DNA of 64,000 nt from Symbiodinium kawagutii (GCA_009767595.1 VSDK01000567.1:311224-375223); one strand, 5' to 3'; shown: positions 32,910-44,809, counted from the first letter of the stretch. Notes: generated by a model not told the origin, from the sequence alone. Program-made: numbers and translations.

Positions 32910-33572
32910 CTGGCGCACGGTCCGGAGGCCAGCGTGGGTTCGGCGGTGAGGCCGAATGCGTCGGTGAAACGGTGAAACCGTAGGTGAAGCATAGGTTAAA
33001 TAGCGACTAATCTGGTGGTGGAGTGATGGTTAAGTGATGGTTAATCTGGTGGTGGAGTGATGGTTAAGTGATGGTTCAGTGATGGCTAATGATGGTTCAT
33101 GATGGTGAAATGATGGTTATCCATGGATGATGTTGAAATCACAAGGTTAGAAAGCGGTCAACCGAGTGGTTAAGTGATGGTTGATGATGGTTGATTTGTT
33201 GCTCAATGATTCATATATAGTGGCTGTACAGTACACCTGCTGTTTGAACATCCAAATCCCCAACAGAATACATACAGTGCGGACAGGAAATGCTGGCATT
33301 GTTAGTACGAAGCCAATCCCATTGTTTATTAGGTGTGAATTCTATATGCAAATGAAATACATGCATATATTTATATCCCTCTCTCATGTATACCTGCAAT
33401 AACCTACACAATCACTCCTACACAATATGAATACTTGCTTGTAGCCACACATCGACACCAACCAAATGGGCACGTGTGTTGTTCTCCGGGCTCGCATGCT
33501 CTTCCAAAGCACCATGAGTTCTTGTGAAAGGAGCTTCGCAAACAATTGATACTCAGTGACTAGTAAATATGT

Positions 33573-33692
33573 ATTACACTCTGGTAAACTAACCCGGCAA
33601 TAGATTTTAACCACATTTTATAGTGAAACCCAGGAAAAACACGAAAAAATGGTGGATTTTCCGTTGCCAGGTTAGTTTACCAGAGGGTAAAA
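33573..33692. repeat. Family D element
   Basis: ACACTCTGGTAAACTAACCC to GGTTAGTTTACCAGAGGGTA, with AATGGTGGATTTTCC inside. Confidence 0.8.
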
Positions 33693-33829
33693 CACCAAAA
33701 GAAGTTTTTCACAAACAATCAATCATCTATTGTCAACCCCCGTCATTGACAAACCAGCCAGTGTTGCTGATAAATAGGAACTATCCATTATTGAAAGCAA
33801 TTAGCATCGATTTCTAGTAACTATCACGC

Positions 33830-34350
33830 AATCGTCCATTAACAGTAATTTACCACCACTGATGAACACAATCAACAAAAGAAAACAATGATAATGATGA
33901 TCGATGGGAGTTTTGTTTATGGTGACTATCACCAACTAAAAGATTCAAGTTACCTATGGTTATTAAATGGTAACTCCTAAGTTCTAATGGTAATAGTTAG
34001 TAGTTATTGAATGGTTTAGAATCTGTTAAGCACCATAGTTTACCACAAACCAAGGAACAGCTGTGTTGTTCGGTAGCTTGGAAGTGGGAAATCGATGGAA
34101 ATCGACCCACTTAGAATGATTTACCGTAATCAAATGTAATCAACTGAGGTTCATCAGCTTAGCTCAATACCATTAAGATAAATCATGACCAAATGATGCT
34201 TGATCGACCCATTTTTCGACAAATGTGGCGATCAACTCGGAAATCCACCCTAGAAACAGCTGGCTTTTGCCTATCAAAATGAGCTGTTTCTATGGTGATC
34301 ACCTGTGGTAAGATCACCTTTTTCCAAAAAAAACATGCTGATCCCCTTAG
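33830..34350. other. Intron sequence
   Basis: No coding island. A TCAAGTTACCTATGG-type AT-rich background. Confidence 0.45.
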
Positions 34351-34386
34351 CTTCCAGGCGATTTCCCAGGTGCCAACCCTGCTCAC

Positions 34387-34477
34387 CCCGTTGCGAACCC
34401 CGGCTTGGAACGGTCGACCCAGCGGTGGCGGCACGGCACCTGCGGCAACTTCTCGGCGGCTCAGCAGCTCCAAACAC
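34387..34477 (-). CDS. Internal exon, unknown protein
   Basis: 91 nt, entry 1, exit 0. Strong acceptor GTGATCCCCTGCCCAG and donor ACGGG|GTGAGC. It reads CLELLSRREVAAGAVPPPLG. Confidence 0.55.
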
Positions 34478-34499
34478 CTGGGCAGGGGATCACATTGAT

Positions 34500-35400
34500 C
34501 CTGCTAGGATCAATGTATCAATGATACCATTATCCTTAGATAAGGGATTCTAAGGGGTGATAAAAAAAATTGTATCATGCATCATTACAATGCTAATCAC
34601 CCCTTAATTATTCAATGATAATTATTCTGCTAAGGTATCATTAGATAAACATGGTAGAATCACCCCTTAGGGTGGTATATAAATGGATGGTATATTAGGA
34701 TGGTATACCAGCATCATGGAGAAGCATCATGTATCATTTTAATATTCATTAGGCATTTTTAGTGGATTTTAATGCTGATGGTTCTTATCGTTGGCATCCC
34801 GTAACTTGATAGGATCATTACTTGATAGTTCTCAGACCATGATGAAACGATCCCATGACTTGATAACCATCGTTTACCATCAAACGTGGTCAACCGATAG
34901 TACCTGCTTATTCATCAGTAGCCATTGCGTTTATAAGGACATTCTCCACCATTTATAATTTATCATTGTTCACCAAAAATGATGATCAACAATAGGCAAC
35001 AACACTCGGGATGGTTCACCGTTGTTTCAATAAAATATATTATATCCATATCCTACCACCGTAGTGAATACAGACTCCGGTGGACATTTGTTCACCATGG
35101 AGTGATAATTTGTTCACCATGAATAATATCATCCGAAAAAATACATGACAAATTCATTTCTTCTTGAAAGAAAAGTAGAAATATTTGAAATAAATCCAAC
35201 ATAATAGATACGAACAAAAAAACACCTGTAAATCCATGTTATCCCAAAAATCACCCATACATTCACAAAAACATCACCATCTAATCCACAAAAATGGTAT
35301 ACCTACATACATATCACCATATACATATGAAATCCATATATCAAACAAAAATCCATAAACAAATATCACCAATGATCACCACATAATCCAACAAAAATCA
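34500..35400. other. AT-rich intron
   Basis: CACCCCTTA words (34550-34680) and ATCACCATATACATA words; phase indicates a missed small exon may lie here. Confidence 0.45.
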
Positions 35401-35416
35401 ATCTTTCCATGGTGAC

Positions 35417-35536
35417 CTTCCTCTCCCTTCGCCCGGCGCCTGATCACCGCGGAGAAGACCGTGGCGTCGCGTTGGGCGCGCCGGGACTCCAGGTGCTGCA
35501 GCACCGTCACGAAGCCGTCGCGCAAGGCCTGCGGTG
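35417..35536 (-). CDS. Internal exon with PPR-like repeat
   Basis: 120 nt, entry 2, exit 1. It reads LQHLESRRAQRDATVFSAVI followed by RRRAKGEE. The spacing of a helix ending in basic residues, an Asp, then TVFSAVI and a basic helix resembles the pentatricopeptide repeat exons common in dinoflagellates; PPR proteins bind organellar RNA. G/C third positions are near 89%. The donor GAAG|GTCACC is weak, the acceptor ACGGCAG moderate, and the exit does not match the next exon. PPR identity is an inference from one repeat. Confidence 0.45.
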
Positions 35537-35599
35537 CTGCCGTGCGCAAGGGCTTTCAAATGGCGAACTGGAGGGTTTTTTGTGGTCAAAGGATGTGGT

Positions 35600-36420
35600 T
35601 TTTTGGTGGATCTTTTCTTTTCAAAGATGATATTTTTAGTTGATTTGCTTTTTTTGTTTTTGGATGGATCCTCTTCTAATGGTGTTTGTGATCGACGGAT
35701 GGCATTTGGAATCTGTGGTTTTAGATGGGTTTTGCTGATCAAGATATTGTTCTTCGTATTTTGTCAGGATTATATGAATGAATATTCATGGTAGCTATAT
35801 GGTTTATGGTTTTTATGGTGATATGATGTTTGTCTCAACAAATGCGGTTTCTGTGGATCAAACATATGGTTATATTGGCAATGACAGTTGTAACAACTGG
35901 TTGTGATAATTATAGTTGCATTGATAGTGATAGTCGATGCTTATGTGGAAAGTCAGGGGAAAAATTGATGGTGAATGAGTGAATGGCTGATGTTTGGTTA
36001 CTGGTTATGATCTGTAATTAAGTATTTCTGTGTGATCAAACAAGAGGAAATGGTTAATGATGATTGTAATGCTTATATGATAATATGGCAACTGAATTAC
36101 TTAAATATATGAATATTGTGATACTGGATTACCATTGTTTATTCTGAACATGGTTGATTAGGAAAACTATGTTTAATTGATGAATGAATTATCATTTTTA
36201 CACAAATGTTTGTGATGGGTTGATTATTATCACTGATTCAAACATATTACTATCATTGATAACTATGATCGATTCGTAGGATATGTGCATAATTATATGA
36301 CTGAAAATGATGAATTTAATATCGTAATTGATGGCTATATTTGTATAACTTAACGTTTTGATATTGGTTTAAAATAAGTATATAGCCTGATCAGTGGTTT
36401 TTATACTGCCAGTGGCTAAC
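35600..36420. other. AT-rich intron
   Basis: T-rich on the plus strand; no element until 36425. Confidence 0.5.
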
Positions 36421-36424
36421 AATA

Positions 36425-36645
36425 TGAGTGTTTCTCAAAAACACGGGTACCCACAAATCATCCACTACTAAACATCTTTAGCAATAGCCAAACAGGAAAA
36501 TACCACCAAATAGGATGTGTATATATGTAAATACGGGTGCTTCTCAAAATGGGGGTATCCAATGGTACCCCCAAATCATCAATTCTGAACTATTTATAGC
36601 AGCAAACCAACCATTTTCAGGGCCCCATTTTGAGAAACCACCAGT
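36425..36645. repeat. Two adjacent family B copies
   Basis: A left-half copy (GTGTTTCTCAAAAACACGG) followed by a complete copy at 36533-36645 ending GGGCCCCATTTTGAGAAACCACC. Confidence 0.75.
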
Positions 36646-36659
36646 TTAAAAACATATGG

Positions 36660-36758
36660 AAGTGGGTCAAAAGCCTGGTTCCCCTATCATTAGTTTTCCC
36701 TATAAAATGGGTGGATATGATCTCATTATTGGTTGGTTAATATCGACCACAGCCATAT
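36660..36758. repeat. Family A element
   Basis: GTGGGTCAAAAGCCTGGTTCC to ATATCGACCACAGCCAT. Confidence 0.78.
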
Positions 36759-36786
36759 CCTAGGTGACGTGTCACATTACGTGAAC

Positions 36787-36864
36787 CATGAATTCCTCGG
36801 CCACCGCCAGTGTGGCGGGCCCATGAATTCATGCCACCGCTGAAAGGTGGGCCCAGTCCTCTGG
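36787..36864 (-). CDS. Candidate internal exon, Gly-rich
   Basis: 78 nt, entry 2, exit 1. Acceptor CTTCGGTTTCACCAG, donor TTCATG|GTTCAC. It reads RGLGPPFSGGMNSWARHTGG. Leaving it out also keeps phase, so support is moderate. Confidence 0.4.
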
Positions 36865-36879
36865 CTGGTGAAACCGAAG

Positions 36880-37475
36880 CAGTGATGGAAAGAATTGGAC
36901 AATAAGGGTTAATTAATGGTTAATAATGGTAATTATTTGTTATTAATGCCTAATGGACCATTATTACCCATTATTGACCATTATTAACCATTAAGCGAAG
37001 CAGTGATTTGTTAGTGAATGGTTAATAATGGTTAATGTGGGCTACATTAATGGTTAATAGTGGCTAGTAATGATCATTACTGGATATGTGCTTTTTATTG
37101 GTGATATCATGGTTGCTATTGATTGGTGAATCATTGTTTATGATAGCTAATGATGGTTAACAATGGTGATGTAAAGAATGTGCCACAGTAAAATTGTTGG
37201 TAAATGATGCAGAACGAATTACCATTGTCATTCATTATTAGCCATTATTGATCATTATTAGCCATCATTAATCATTATTAGTTCGTTATTGTTGGTTACT
37301 AATGGCTAACAACGGCTAGTAATGACTAATTATGGCTAATAATAGTTGATAGTAATTAGTAATGGTCAATGATCGTTGATAATGGTTAATAATAGTGACG
37401 TAAAGAATGTGCTATGATTATTGGTAGGTAATGGTATATATTAGTTATATATGATAAATAATGGCTAATTATCAT
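36880..37475. repeat. GGTTAATAATGG/CCATTATTAACC tract
   Basis: Degenerate 8-12 bp words in both orientations, so the strand can fold on itself locally. Confidence 0.7.
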
Positions 37476-37478
37476 TAA

Positions 37479-37591
37479 TTGGTTGGTGGTTGAACCACCC
37501 TTATGAAAAAATATGCGCAAGTCAACCAACCAACCAACCATTTCTCGACACTAGGGAAAACAGGAAATGTTTGAAACCACCAACCAGTTGT
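37479..37591. repeat. Family C element
   Basis: GGTTGGTGGTTGAACCACCC to ATGTTTGAAACCACCAACCAG; interior CAACCAACCAACCAACC expanded. Confidence 0.82.
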
Positions 37592-37699
37592 TTGATTTCA
37601 ACCACTATTGATAATGGCCAAGTTAATAACCTGTTGTGTAAACATGATCTATTTGCCCAAATTGGCCATTGTAAAACAAATATGATTCGTTAATCACCA

Positions 37700-38215
37700 C
37701 TCTTCACTAACCACAAGTGGCTTTACAAATCGATACTACGGATTCATGTTGCTCGCGAGGCCCTGAGCATCATTGACGACTGTCAGGCATTGTCAGTTGG
37801 CTTTGGGTCAAGGGGCCCTGTACCCCTGGCTATTCACATCCGCGTCACCAAACTAGTCGAACCGTTGGATGTGAACAACTACCCATTTTCTAGATGGTTG
37901 GTTAGGACCCAGCATATGGATCTCCCATTATTAAACATTATATTCCCATATTAGACTAGATTCATACAATTATATACCCGTGCATTTTTAAACATTATCA
38001 TTGTTTATCATGACTAGAGTGACCATAGATAAACATTATATTCCCGACTGTTGGCTGTTCTGCCTCATGATTAACCGTGTATGTAGATAGGCTATGCAAC
38101 CAACGACAAATATCAACCATCGGCATAGCCATTATTCACCTCTACTTATCATCAGCCCTTTTTTGTGAACCATGACTTCTGAACCAAACAGTTTACCAAC
38201 AAAAAGTGATAAATG
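37700..38215. other. Intron sequence with family A remnant
   Basis: TTGGCTTTGGGTCAAGG and CTGTACCCCTGGC at 37797-37832 are the left end of a family A copy; the remainder is unfeatured. Confidence 0.5.
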
Positions 38216-38218
38216 TAC

Positions 38219-38393
38219 AGAGGGGTTTCTCAAATTAGGGGACACTAAACCTCGTATTTTGGGGTTACCCCTATTTTGAGAAACGGCTGTGGGTCAAAAC
38301 CCGTAGTCCCTCCGAACCATTGTTTTCCCACTACTATTGTTGATCATTACCCAGCATTAGTTGGTTGGTTAATTGCTTGACCCATAGCCATTT
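38219..38393. repeat. Family B short copy fused to family A copy
   Basis: GGGGTTTCTCAAATTAGGGG to CCTATTTTGAGAAAC, then immediately GGCTGTGGGTCAAAACCC to CTTGACCCATAGCCAT. Confidence 0.8.
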
Positions 38394-38486
38394 TGAGAGC
38401 TCACGTAACGTTTCCCTATGATTGTTGGTGAACTTATTCCCTGCTTGGTTGGTCGGTTAAAGCCTTGACCCCTGGCCTTGCACCAC

Positions 38487-38591
38487 AAAAGGTTTCAGGG
38501 CGAATCCCATGGCCTGTAGCTCTCCAGCAGCAGCAAAAAAGCTCTTGCTGCGGGAAGGACGTGGCTTGACCTTTGTCGAGCCGTGCTGATG
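38487..38591 (-). CDS. Internal exon, Cys/Trp-containing
   Basis: 105 nt, entry 2, exit 1. The acceptor follows a long pyrimidine run ending GCGGTGTCCAG; the donor is CTTTT|GTGGTG. It reads GQATSFPQQELFCCCWRATG. A family A end begins about 15 nt after the donor. Confidence 0.5.
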
Positions 38592-38631
38592 CTGGACACC
38601 GCGGGGGATGAGACGGGATGAGTACATGATA

Positions 38632-38746
38632 CCCTCTGGTAAGAGATCCTGGCAATTAAAAAATCACCATTTCGAGCTGATTTCCAACGGTTTCCCTTTC
38701 AAAAGATGGTGATTTTCCTCTGCCAGGTCAGTTTACCCCCCGGGAA
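38632..38746. repeat. Family D element
   Basis: ATACCCTCTGGTAAGAGATCC to CCAGGTCAGTTTACC; right end diverged (CCCCGGG). Confidence 0.65.
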
Positions 38747-39019
38747 ATGCATGTATGTATGCGTGTATGTGTGTAGGTGTGAACACATAAAGCCATACGC
38801 ACGTACGCATATTTGTAGCCATGTGCAACACACGTTTGCAGAGATACATTTGTGTGTTGTGCACGTTATTTTTGTTGAAGTCCCAAACGGCACATACTGG
38901 AATACAACATTACAAGTGCCCGTGTCCAAAAGAAGAAAGGTCAATCACTCGCTTGGGAGCAAAGGTGCTGACAATGACCTGAAGGCTGTTCTAGGAGGGC
39001 TAAGCTACACAAAGGATAC

Positions 39020-39146
39020 ATATGGCTGTGGGTCAAAACACCGTACCCCTGGTTCCCCTTTCATTAACCATTGTTTTCTCCTTAAAATGATTGGTTATTA
39101 TCCCTCATCATTGGTTGGTTAATATTAACCCATAGTTGGCCATATG
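39020..39146. repeat. Family A element
   Basis: CATATGGCTGTGGGTCAAAAC to ATTAACCCATAGTTGGCCATATG, with CATATG at both outer ends. Confidence 0.82.
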
Positions 39147-39527
39147 TTAATTTCACTTTGATGCCTCAAATGGATTGAGCTTTTGCCTGGCACCAGTCTT
39201 CAAGTAGTGCCTGGATATGCGCTAAGGATGGCACTTGCAGCTATACCGGCTATACCATAGCAAATTAGATCCACAACAAATCTAACAAATCTGTCCTAGT
39301 GCATGTCCGTCTCTCTATCCGTCCATCTACCCCTCCATGTATCTGTCTTTACACGTGGAAAATCAGGCATGGATTCCAAATGGGAAATCCAGAATAGTCA
39401 ATAGATAATCATTGATGCGCATGCATAATTACTCAAACAGTGCTTGCCAATAACAACCATCATAAATGGATTGTATGCGTTGATTGTGAAAGCTAATGCC
39501 AACAACACGCGGTTTTTCTTGCCCTAC

Positions 39528-39595
39528 CGAGTCTGCACAACTCAGGCTGGCAAAGCCCGTACTTGCCTTCTTTGGCGAAGTGGCTGCGCTGTTTC
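39528..39595 (-). CDS. Internal exon, Cys-containing
   Basis: 68 nt, entry 1, exit 1. Acceptor GTCAATCTTACGCAG, donor ACTCG|GTAGGG. It reads KQRSHFAKEGKYGLCQPELC. Confidence 0.52.
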
Positions 39596-39936
39596 CTGCG
39601 TAAGATTGACTGGCATTGCTACCTGATGGGGACATAAACAAGGAATTCCTGTTGGATATATGGCATGGTTCAGCTACAATCACATCCAAAGCTGAAGAGT
39701 GCACAATCTCAATGCTGTATGCTGCCAAAACTTGGATATTCTCTCCACATCACCACAGGATTCTTTGGTGCGCGCCATGATGCTGGCTTGGGACAACCCC
39801 AGAGTTTTAGGGATTTCAAGGAGCGTAACTAATCTTCGATTACATGTATACGTGTACATGACTGCATGTGCATGTAGATATATATGGGAGGATGTGTACA
39901 ATGTGTAAATGTACTACTGTGATTTGTCTATATGCC

Positions 39937-39994
39937 TGATGATGAGGACGATGACGATGACGATGACGATGATGATGATGATGACGATGATGAC

Positions 39995-40038
<44 letters not shown>

Positions 40039-40060
40039 CGATGATGGTGATGATGATGAC

Positions 40061-40101
<41 letters not shown>
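39937..40101. repeat. (GAT/GAC)n microsatellite
   Basis: 165 bp of GAT with scattered GAC, open in all frames (Asp, Met, Ser, His, Ile runs), hence spurious open frames on both strands. Confidence 0.95.
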
Positions 40102-40189
40102 CCACTTGTTTTGCAGGGGCATTGCTGGGTTCTACAGCACTGTGCAACCAACCAAAGCGGTGATTTACTTCCACGATGAGGCTTCGGTT

Positions 40190-40815
40190 TGAGATTCCAA
40201 GAACTGGGGCTCATCTACCGTTATTGGAATAGAACTGCCATCTACTAATCACCACGATCCATTTATTGGTCATTGCCATTGTTAGCTTGTTTTTGGCCGT
40301 GATTTAGCACTACTACCATTTGGTCAGAACCCTCCTGGTAGCTCAGCTTTAAAGGGATATATAGATATCCCTATCTCCGGAGCTACCACTTGAAAGGGAT
40401 AGCACTGGATACCCCTAAGTTCGAATCCCCCCTTCCTAACCACAAGCAAGTCATGTTGGGGATGTCAACATGGCAATCATTGAGATCCAAAAACAAATCC
40501 AGTTGTGTCTGCATCGATCCCTGCACAGTCGGCTTTCGGCATGATCGCCTACAAAGTGATGATAAATCCGAACAAAATTGACAAAGCTCAGCTAAACATT
40601 CCCTTTTGGGCAAAATGGGTAGTTGCTGTACCCTAGTTTGAACCCAAATCAAGTAACTGGGGGTATCAGCTTGTACTTGCCAGTAATCATAACCTTGGAT
40701 CAGCAAACCGCTGGTTCATCTAGTAGGGGAGTTTCCCTCAAAAGTCATGGTTCGCTACTAAGACTGTCCGAACCCCTGATATTGATAATCCCAGGATCAA
40801 CATCGAACCAACATT
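40190..40815. other. Intron sequence
   Basis: A 107-codon minus frame at 40383-40706 has no phase-compatible splice sites and is of chance length. Confidence 0.45.
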
Positions 40816-40821
40816 CCAAAC

Positions 40822-40922
40822 TGGTTGGTGGCTTCAACGCCTGTGAAAAATATCGGTCAACCTTCAACTATCCATTTCTTAATGATTACTGAGTAGAGAA
40901 CATGTTTAAGACCACCAGCCAA
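40822..40922. repeat. Family C element
   Basis: CTGGTTGGTGGCTTCAACGCC to CATGTTTAAGACCACCAGCC. Confidence 0.75.
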
Positions 40923-41007
40923 GTTCTACCATTCCCCTGGTTCAATCCTGGGTTTGCTACTAAGTTACTAACTCAGAGAAACTCAGCCCAGGGATGATTT
41001 TTCCGTG

Positions 41008-41102
41008 GTTACCCTCTGGTAAACTAACATAGCAATAGCCTGGGAAACATTGATCATTGGTGGATTTTCCAGCCAGCTATGTTAGTTTACCAGAGGGTAA
41101 CC
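41008..41102. repeat. Family D element, textbook copy
   Basis: GGTTACCCTCTGGTAAACTAA to TTAGTTTACCAGAGGGTAACC, with terminal inverted repeats of about 20 bp. Confidence 0.88.
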
Positions 41103-41175
41103 CTTTAACAACTCCTGTGTTACTCCTGAGTTGACGTCATGGTTCGCCTTGGTGTTCACCACCTGCCTCGTTCAC

Positions 41176-41237
41176 CCTATGGATGCGGGTCCCCTGGCAC
41201 CTCCATCGCCTCCGGCCGCGGTCTCAGTAACATCTCC
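41176..41237 (-). CDS. Internal exon, Gly-rich
   Basis: 62 nt, entry 0, exit 2. Acceptor GGTGAAGCCGCCTCAG, donor ATAGG|GTGAAC. It reads GDVTETAAGGDGGARGPASI. Confidence 0.5.
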
Positions 41238-41339
41238 CTGAGGCGGCTTCACCATGGTGAGCTAAGCCATGGCTGGCTGAAAAATCCAACATCAGTGGAG
41301 GATTTCCCAGAGTTTTCCGAACAAAATAGTAGATTTTCC

Positions 41340-41430
41340 AGGGTTTTACCAGCAAACTGGAGGATTCTCCAAGGTTTTCCATTGCCAAAATGGTGAACCT
41401 TCCATTGCCATGTTAGTTTAGCAGGGGGTA
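41340..41430. repeat. Family D element, partial
   Basis: Right end CCATTGCCATGTTAGTTTAGC; left end replaced by AAGGTTTTCC words. Confidence 0.6.
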
Positions 41431-41433
41431 CGT

Positions 41434-41532
41434 ATGGTGGTTTCTCAAAACATGGGACCCCAGAGTTATGGTTGGTTTATTACGAACAATGTTTCGAAAA
41501 AATCATGATTTGGGGGTACCCGTATTTTGTTA
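41434..41532. repeat. Family B element
   Basis: TATGGTGGTTTCTCAAAAC to GGGGGTACCCGTATTTTG; right end diverged. Confidence 0.75.
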
Positions 41533-41697
41533 TACATAGTGGTGGTTGATGAGTCCTTTGAAATGGAAAACCAACCAGCAGAATATAAAGCCACACATGG
41601 GTACACCATTGATGGACAAGCCACATGTGTGCAATACAAGTGTCAACTTTGTATAAAAACACCTATTAAGCCTGCAAATGTGGAGTAATGAGGAGAC

Positions 41698-41741
41698 GTA
41701 TGGCGCCGCCATGTCATTCAGGACAGGTGGTACGCCTATAG
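41698..41741 (-). CDS. Short internal exon
   Basis: 44 nt, entry 2, exit 0. Acceptor CCCTGACCGGCCAG, donor ATAC|GTCTCC. It reads IGVPPVLNDMAAPY. It restores the phase between 42512-42565 and 41176-41237, which would otherwise disagree. Confidence 0.45.
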
Positions 41742-41759
41742 CTGGCCGGTCAGGGGGTA

Positions 41760-41856
41760 ACTCCAGCTATTCTTGTTGATTCTCATCCCTATATTATGGT
41801 CCATCTTTGTTGGTAAACTTATCCCCCATTATTGGTTTATATTGACCCATAGCCAA
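41760..41856. repeat. Family A partial copy
   Basis: Only the right half is recognisable: CCCCATTATTGGTTTATATT to GACCCATAGCCA. Confidence 0.6.
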
Positions 41857-41861
41857 ATAAC

Positions 41862-41974
41862 ATATGGGTGTTTCTCAAAAGAGGGTAACCCCCAAATCAT
41901 CCAATATCAACCATTGATAGTAATAAGCCAACCATTTTGGGGGGTCTCCTATGGATTGAGAAACCACCGTATGG
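41862..41974. repeat. Family B element
   Basis: ATATGGGTGTTTCTCAAAAG to ATTGAGAAACCACCGTAT, full length, immediately after a family A copy. Confidence 0.82.
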
Positions 41975-42071
41975 GTCCATATCCCCAAACCATGAACCAT
42001 AATCAGCCGTAGTTCACCAATCTTAAGCATCCTCAAGCATTTTTGATAATTGTCAATGCTACTAGCTGTAC

Positions 42072-42175
42072 TGGTTGGTGGTTCAATCACCCCATCATGA
42101 ACCAATGCGCAAGTCAACCAACCTACCATTTGAAAGCACTAGGAAAAGTATAAAATGTTTGAAACCACCAGCGCA
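42072..42175. repeat. Family C element
   Basis: CTGGTTGGTGGTTCAATCACC to ATGTTTGAAACCACCAGC. Confidence 0.78.
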
Positions 42176-42511
42176 CTACAAACCATTTCTATCAACTATG
42201 TTCAAGCCGTTATCAGCCACTAGCAGCGACTATCAGCCATTGCCATGATCAGCCGTTGTTATTTTCAGCCATGAGAAACTGTTCAAAACCATTGGTCAAA
42301 GAAGGATGAACCATTGATTAATCATCAATGATATAATCATTGTTAGCTCTGTATTGACTGCACGTGATTGATCACAAATCCAGCCATCTGCTAAAGCATT
42401 CCCAGCCATCGTCAGGTCACAAATATGGTAGATTCAGCTGATAATTGATATTTTTTTAAATTTCTTCTAAGTTCCAACTACTGCTGTTGTCAAGCTCCTT
42501 TTCCCAACGAC

Positions 42512-42565
42512 ATCGTTGCAGGATCCGCTCAAGGAATAGGTGGCCTGTTCTCCATCCTTCTCGTC
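42512..42565 (-). CDS. Short internal exon
   Basis: 54 nt, entry 2, exit 1. Acceptor CTTGTCATCTAGCCAG, donor CGAT|GTCGTT. It reads REGWRTGHLFLERILQR. A second frame is open here but does not join in phase. Confidence 0.45.
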
Positions 42566-42659
42566 CTGGCTAGATGACAAGGGGGGGCCCCCATCATCAC
42601 AAGCCACAAATAAGTGGTGCAACCTATCACTGGCTGGTTTCAACCGTTCTGAACTCATA

Positions 42660-43800
42660 TCGAGGAAAATAGGGAAAGTGTTGAAAGATCATGTGTGCGG
42701 TAGTACCTTTCCTTCTATGTACTTTCGTAACAACAGAAAAATATGATTAACCGTGAATATGAAGCATTATGGATCTCAACATTGATTGAAAACCTTTCAT
42801 AAAAACTGCGATCCCCCTTCGTCTGGGAAGGCGATAGCCTCATCTTGCAAAGAACATGCAAGGCCACACCTCCTGTGGCTGAGGCCAATTTCTACACAGT
42901 CAAAGACCAACGTATGCTCGAATGACCATGGGAAACCACACAACAAACCAGATTTAGGAAAGTTCTAGGAGGAGACCAAGCAATCTAGCTCTTGATGGCT
43001 TTGCCAAACCACCAGATTCCCCCCGTATGATTTCTGGACGGAAAAGATTGACCCTTGAGTCCCATGCTACTTAGCCCTGCACTGCACCTGATGTTCCTTT
43101 GCTCAAAATGTCAAGCGCTCTGAAATGGACACCCCAAAACTGGCGCTCTATCCGAGAGTAGTTCATCTGCACGCGCTAGTTGGTTTGCCCAACTTGAACT
43201 TAATCACTTCACTATATATCATGTACAGTACCTAATTCTTGCGTGAATAAGCTTATCCATATTTCTAGCCTTGTGACCACATTCAGACTTACCGCAAAAA
43301 ACCAAAGATTTCACGACTCCCAACCTCCAAATACAAGGAATAATATCAACCAAAGCATGATCTGCGGGATCTTCCAACCATGACCCACCAACAAGCCTCT
43401 TGTAGTTGGTACCTTTTCTTGGATGATCATCCCAGCAGTGATGAACGGATCCATCGGGGATTGTTCAACCATTTACTGACGGTATAAGCCACCAAATTCG
43501 TACTCACTAAGGAGGGTTACTAAGTGGGATGATTATCCAAGTATAGGTACCAACTAGAAGGTCCAACCATAAGAGCCAGTCATATAGCCCACCTATACCC
43601 ATGGGTACAACCATGCCAAACCAATCATCAAGTAAGCTTATTGCTCATCCGAGTATATCTTACGTACTCGCCAGAATATCAACCAAAGCACAATGCATGG
43701 GATCTTCCAACCATAAACCACCATCTTCAAACTATAAACCAGCAACATAAACCACCATAAAGCAGTATAAACCAACCATAAACCACCATATTCCAACTTT
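42660..43800. other. Intron sequence
   Basis: Contains a 43390-43600 segment (GGATGATTATCCAAGTATAGG) related to 63300-63450, a possible sixth dispersed family. No exon seen. Confidence 0.4.
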
Positions 43801-43852
43801 AAACGACCATGGTACTTCTATATCCTATCTACTGACCAGCCCAACCAGCCAC

Positions 43853-43969
43853 CCTCTCTCTCAGCCTTGCGGTCCGCCGCAGATGCGGCACTCAACAACC
43901 GCGCAACGATGGTGGACACCGTGGCCACTTGGGCGCCGTAGGCGCCACGGTCGCTAGCACCACTGGGGC
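43853..43969 (-). CDS. Internal exon, Ala-rich helix
   Basis: 117 nt, entry 2, exit 1. Acceptor CCATTCCTCCCAATCCAG, donor GAGAGG|GTGGCT. It reads YGAQVATVSTIVARLLSAAS then a Lys/Glu-rich end. The opposite strand also shows a strong acceptor here, so strand is supported mainly by continuity. Confidence 0.5.
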
Positions 43970-44029
43970 CTGGATTGGGAGGAATGGATATCGCAACAGA
44001 TATGGACATATAACAAGGTTCATATTCAT

Positions 44030-44440
44030 GTTATGTATTGAAATATAAATAAATAGATAAATAAATAAATATATATATATATATATTGAAAAAAAAATAT
44101 ATATAAATATACTGTAAACATATACATATATATATATATGTGACTATATCTATTAGGATTTGAAAAATACTAAGTGAAATATGTATATGAAAAAATATTG
44201 TATACTATGTTAAAGATATAAATCTATGAACAAATGTATATATATACCTCATGTCAATTACCATGCACTTATATGACTTTGTAGTTGAAAACAGGTTATA
44301 CTGCAAATGCATGTACAAGCGTATGTGCACATGCATGCACGCATGTAACATCCATCTATTTGTCTATCTCATTGCCCATGGATCTCTACAAATCTACACA
44401 AGTAAACATGTATAAATGTGTGTGTGTGTATACGGATTGA
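44030..44440. other. AT-rich sequence with TATATA runs
   Basis: TAAATAAATA and TATATATATA runs at 44045-44140; no coding. Confidence 0.6.
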
Positions 44441-44443
44441 TGA

Positions 44444-44482
44444 TCTATCTATCTATCTATCTATCTATCTATTTATTTATCC

Positions 44483-44516
<34 letters not shown>

Positions 44517-44519
44517 GTT

Positions 44520-44552
<33 letters not shown>

Positions 44553-44555
44553 GTT

Positions 44556-44612
<57 letters not shown>
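44444..44612. repeat. (CTAT)n microsatellite
   Basis: About 40 units with a few TTTA interruptions. Confidence 0.95.
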
Positions 44613-44613
<1 letters not shown>

Positions 44614-44809
44614 CACCTACAAGCTTATACAACGAGTACGGCACCACAGGCAAAACCTGACAAGTTGAATAGGAAGGCGTTCCACTTCAGGGTGTCAAAA
44701 ACTTGATTGTGCTTAGTGAAGGTGCCAGGTATCTGTCCTCCCTTGCTTAGAAGAGTGAAGCAGTCGCCGACCAAAAAACACATATTAGTATGAATTTATC
44801 CACTGTAAA

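Noticed and set aside
39840-40214. Open frames with poly-His, poly-Asp, poly-Met or poly-Ser
   Set aside because: All are products of the GAT/GAC microsatellite in different frames.
40330-40430. tRNA-like B box (GTTCGAATCC) with an upstream A-box-like TAGCTCAGC
   Set aside because: The boxes are too far apart and no cloverleaf stems could be drawn.
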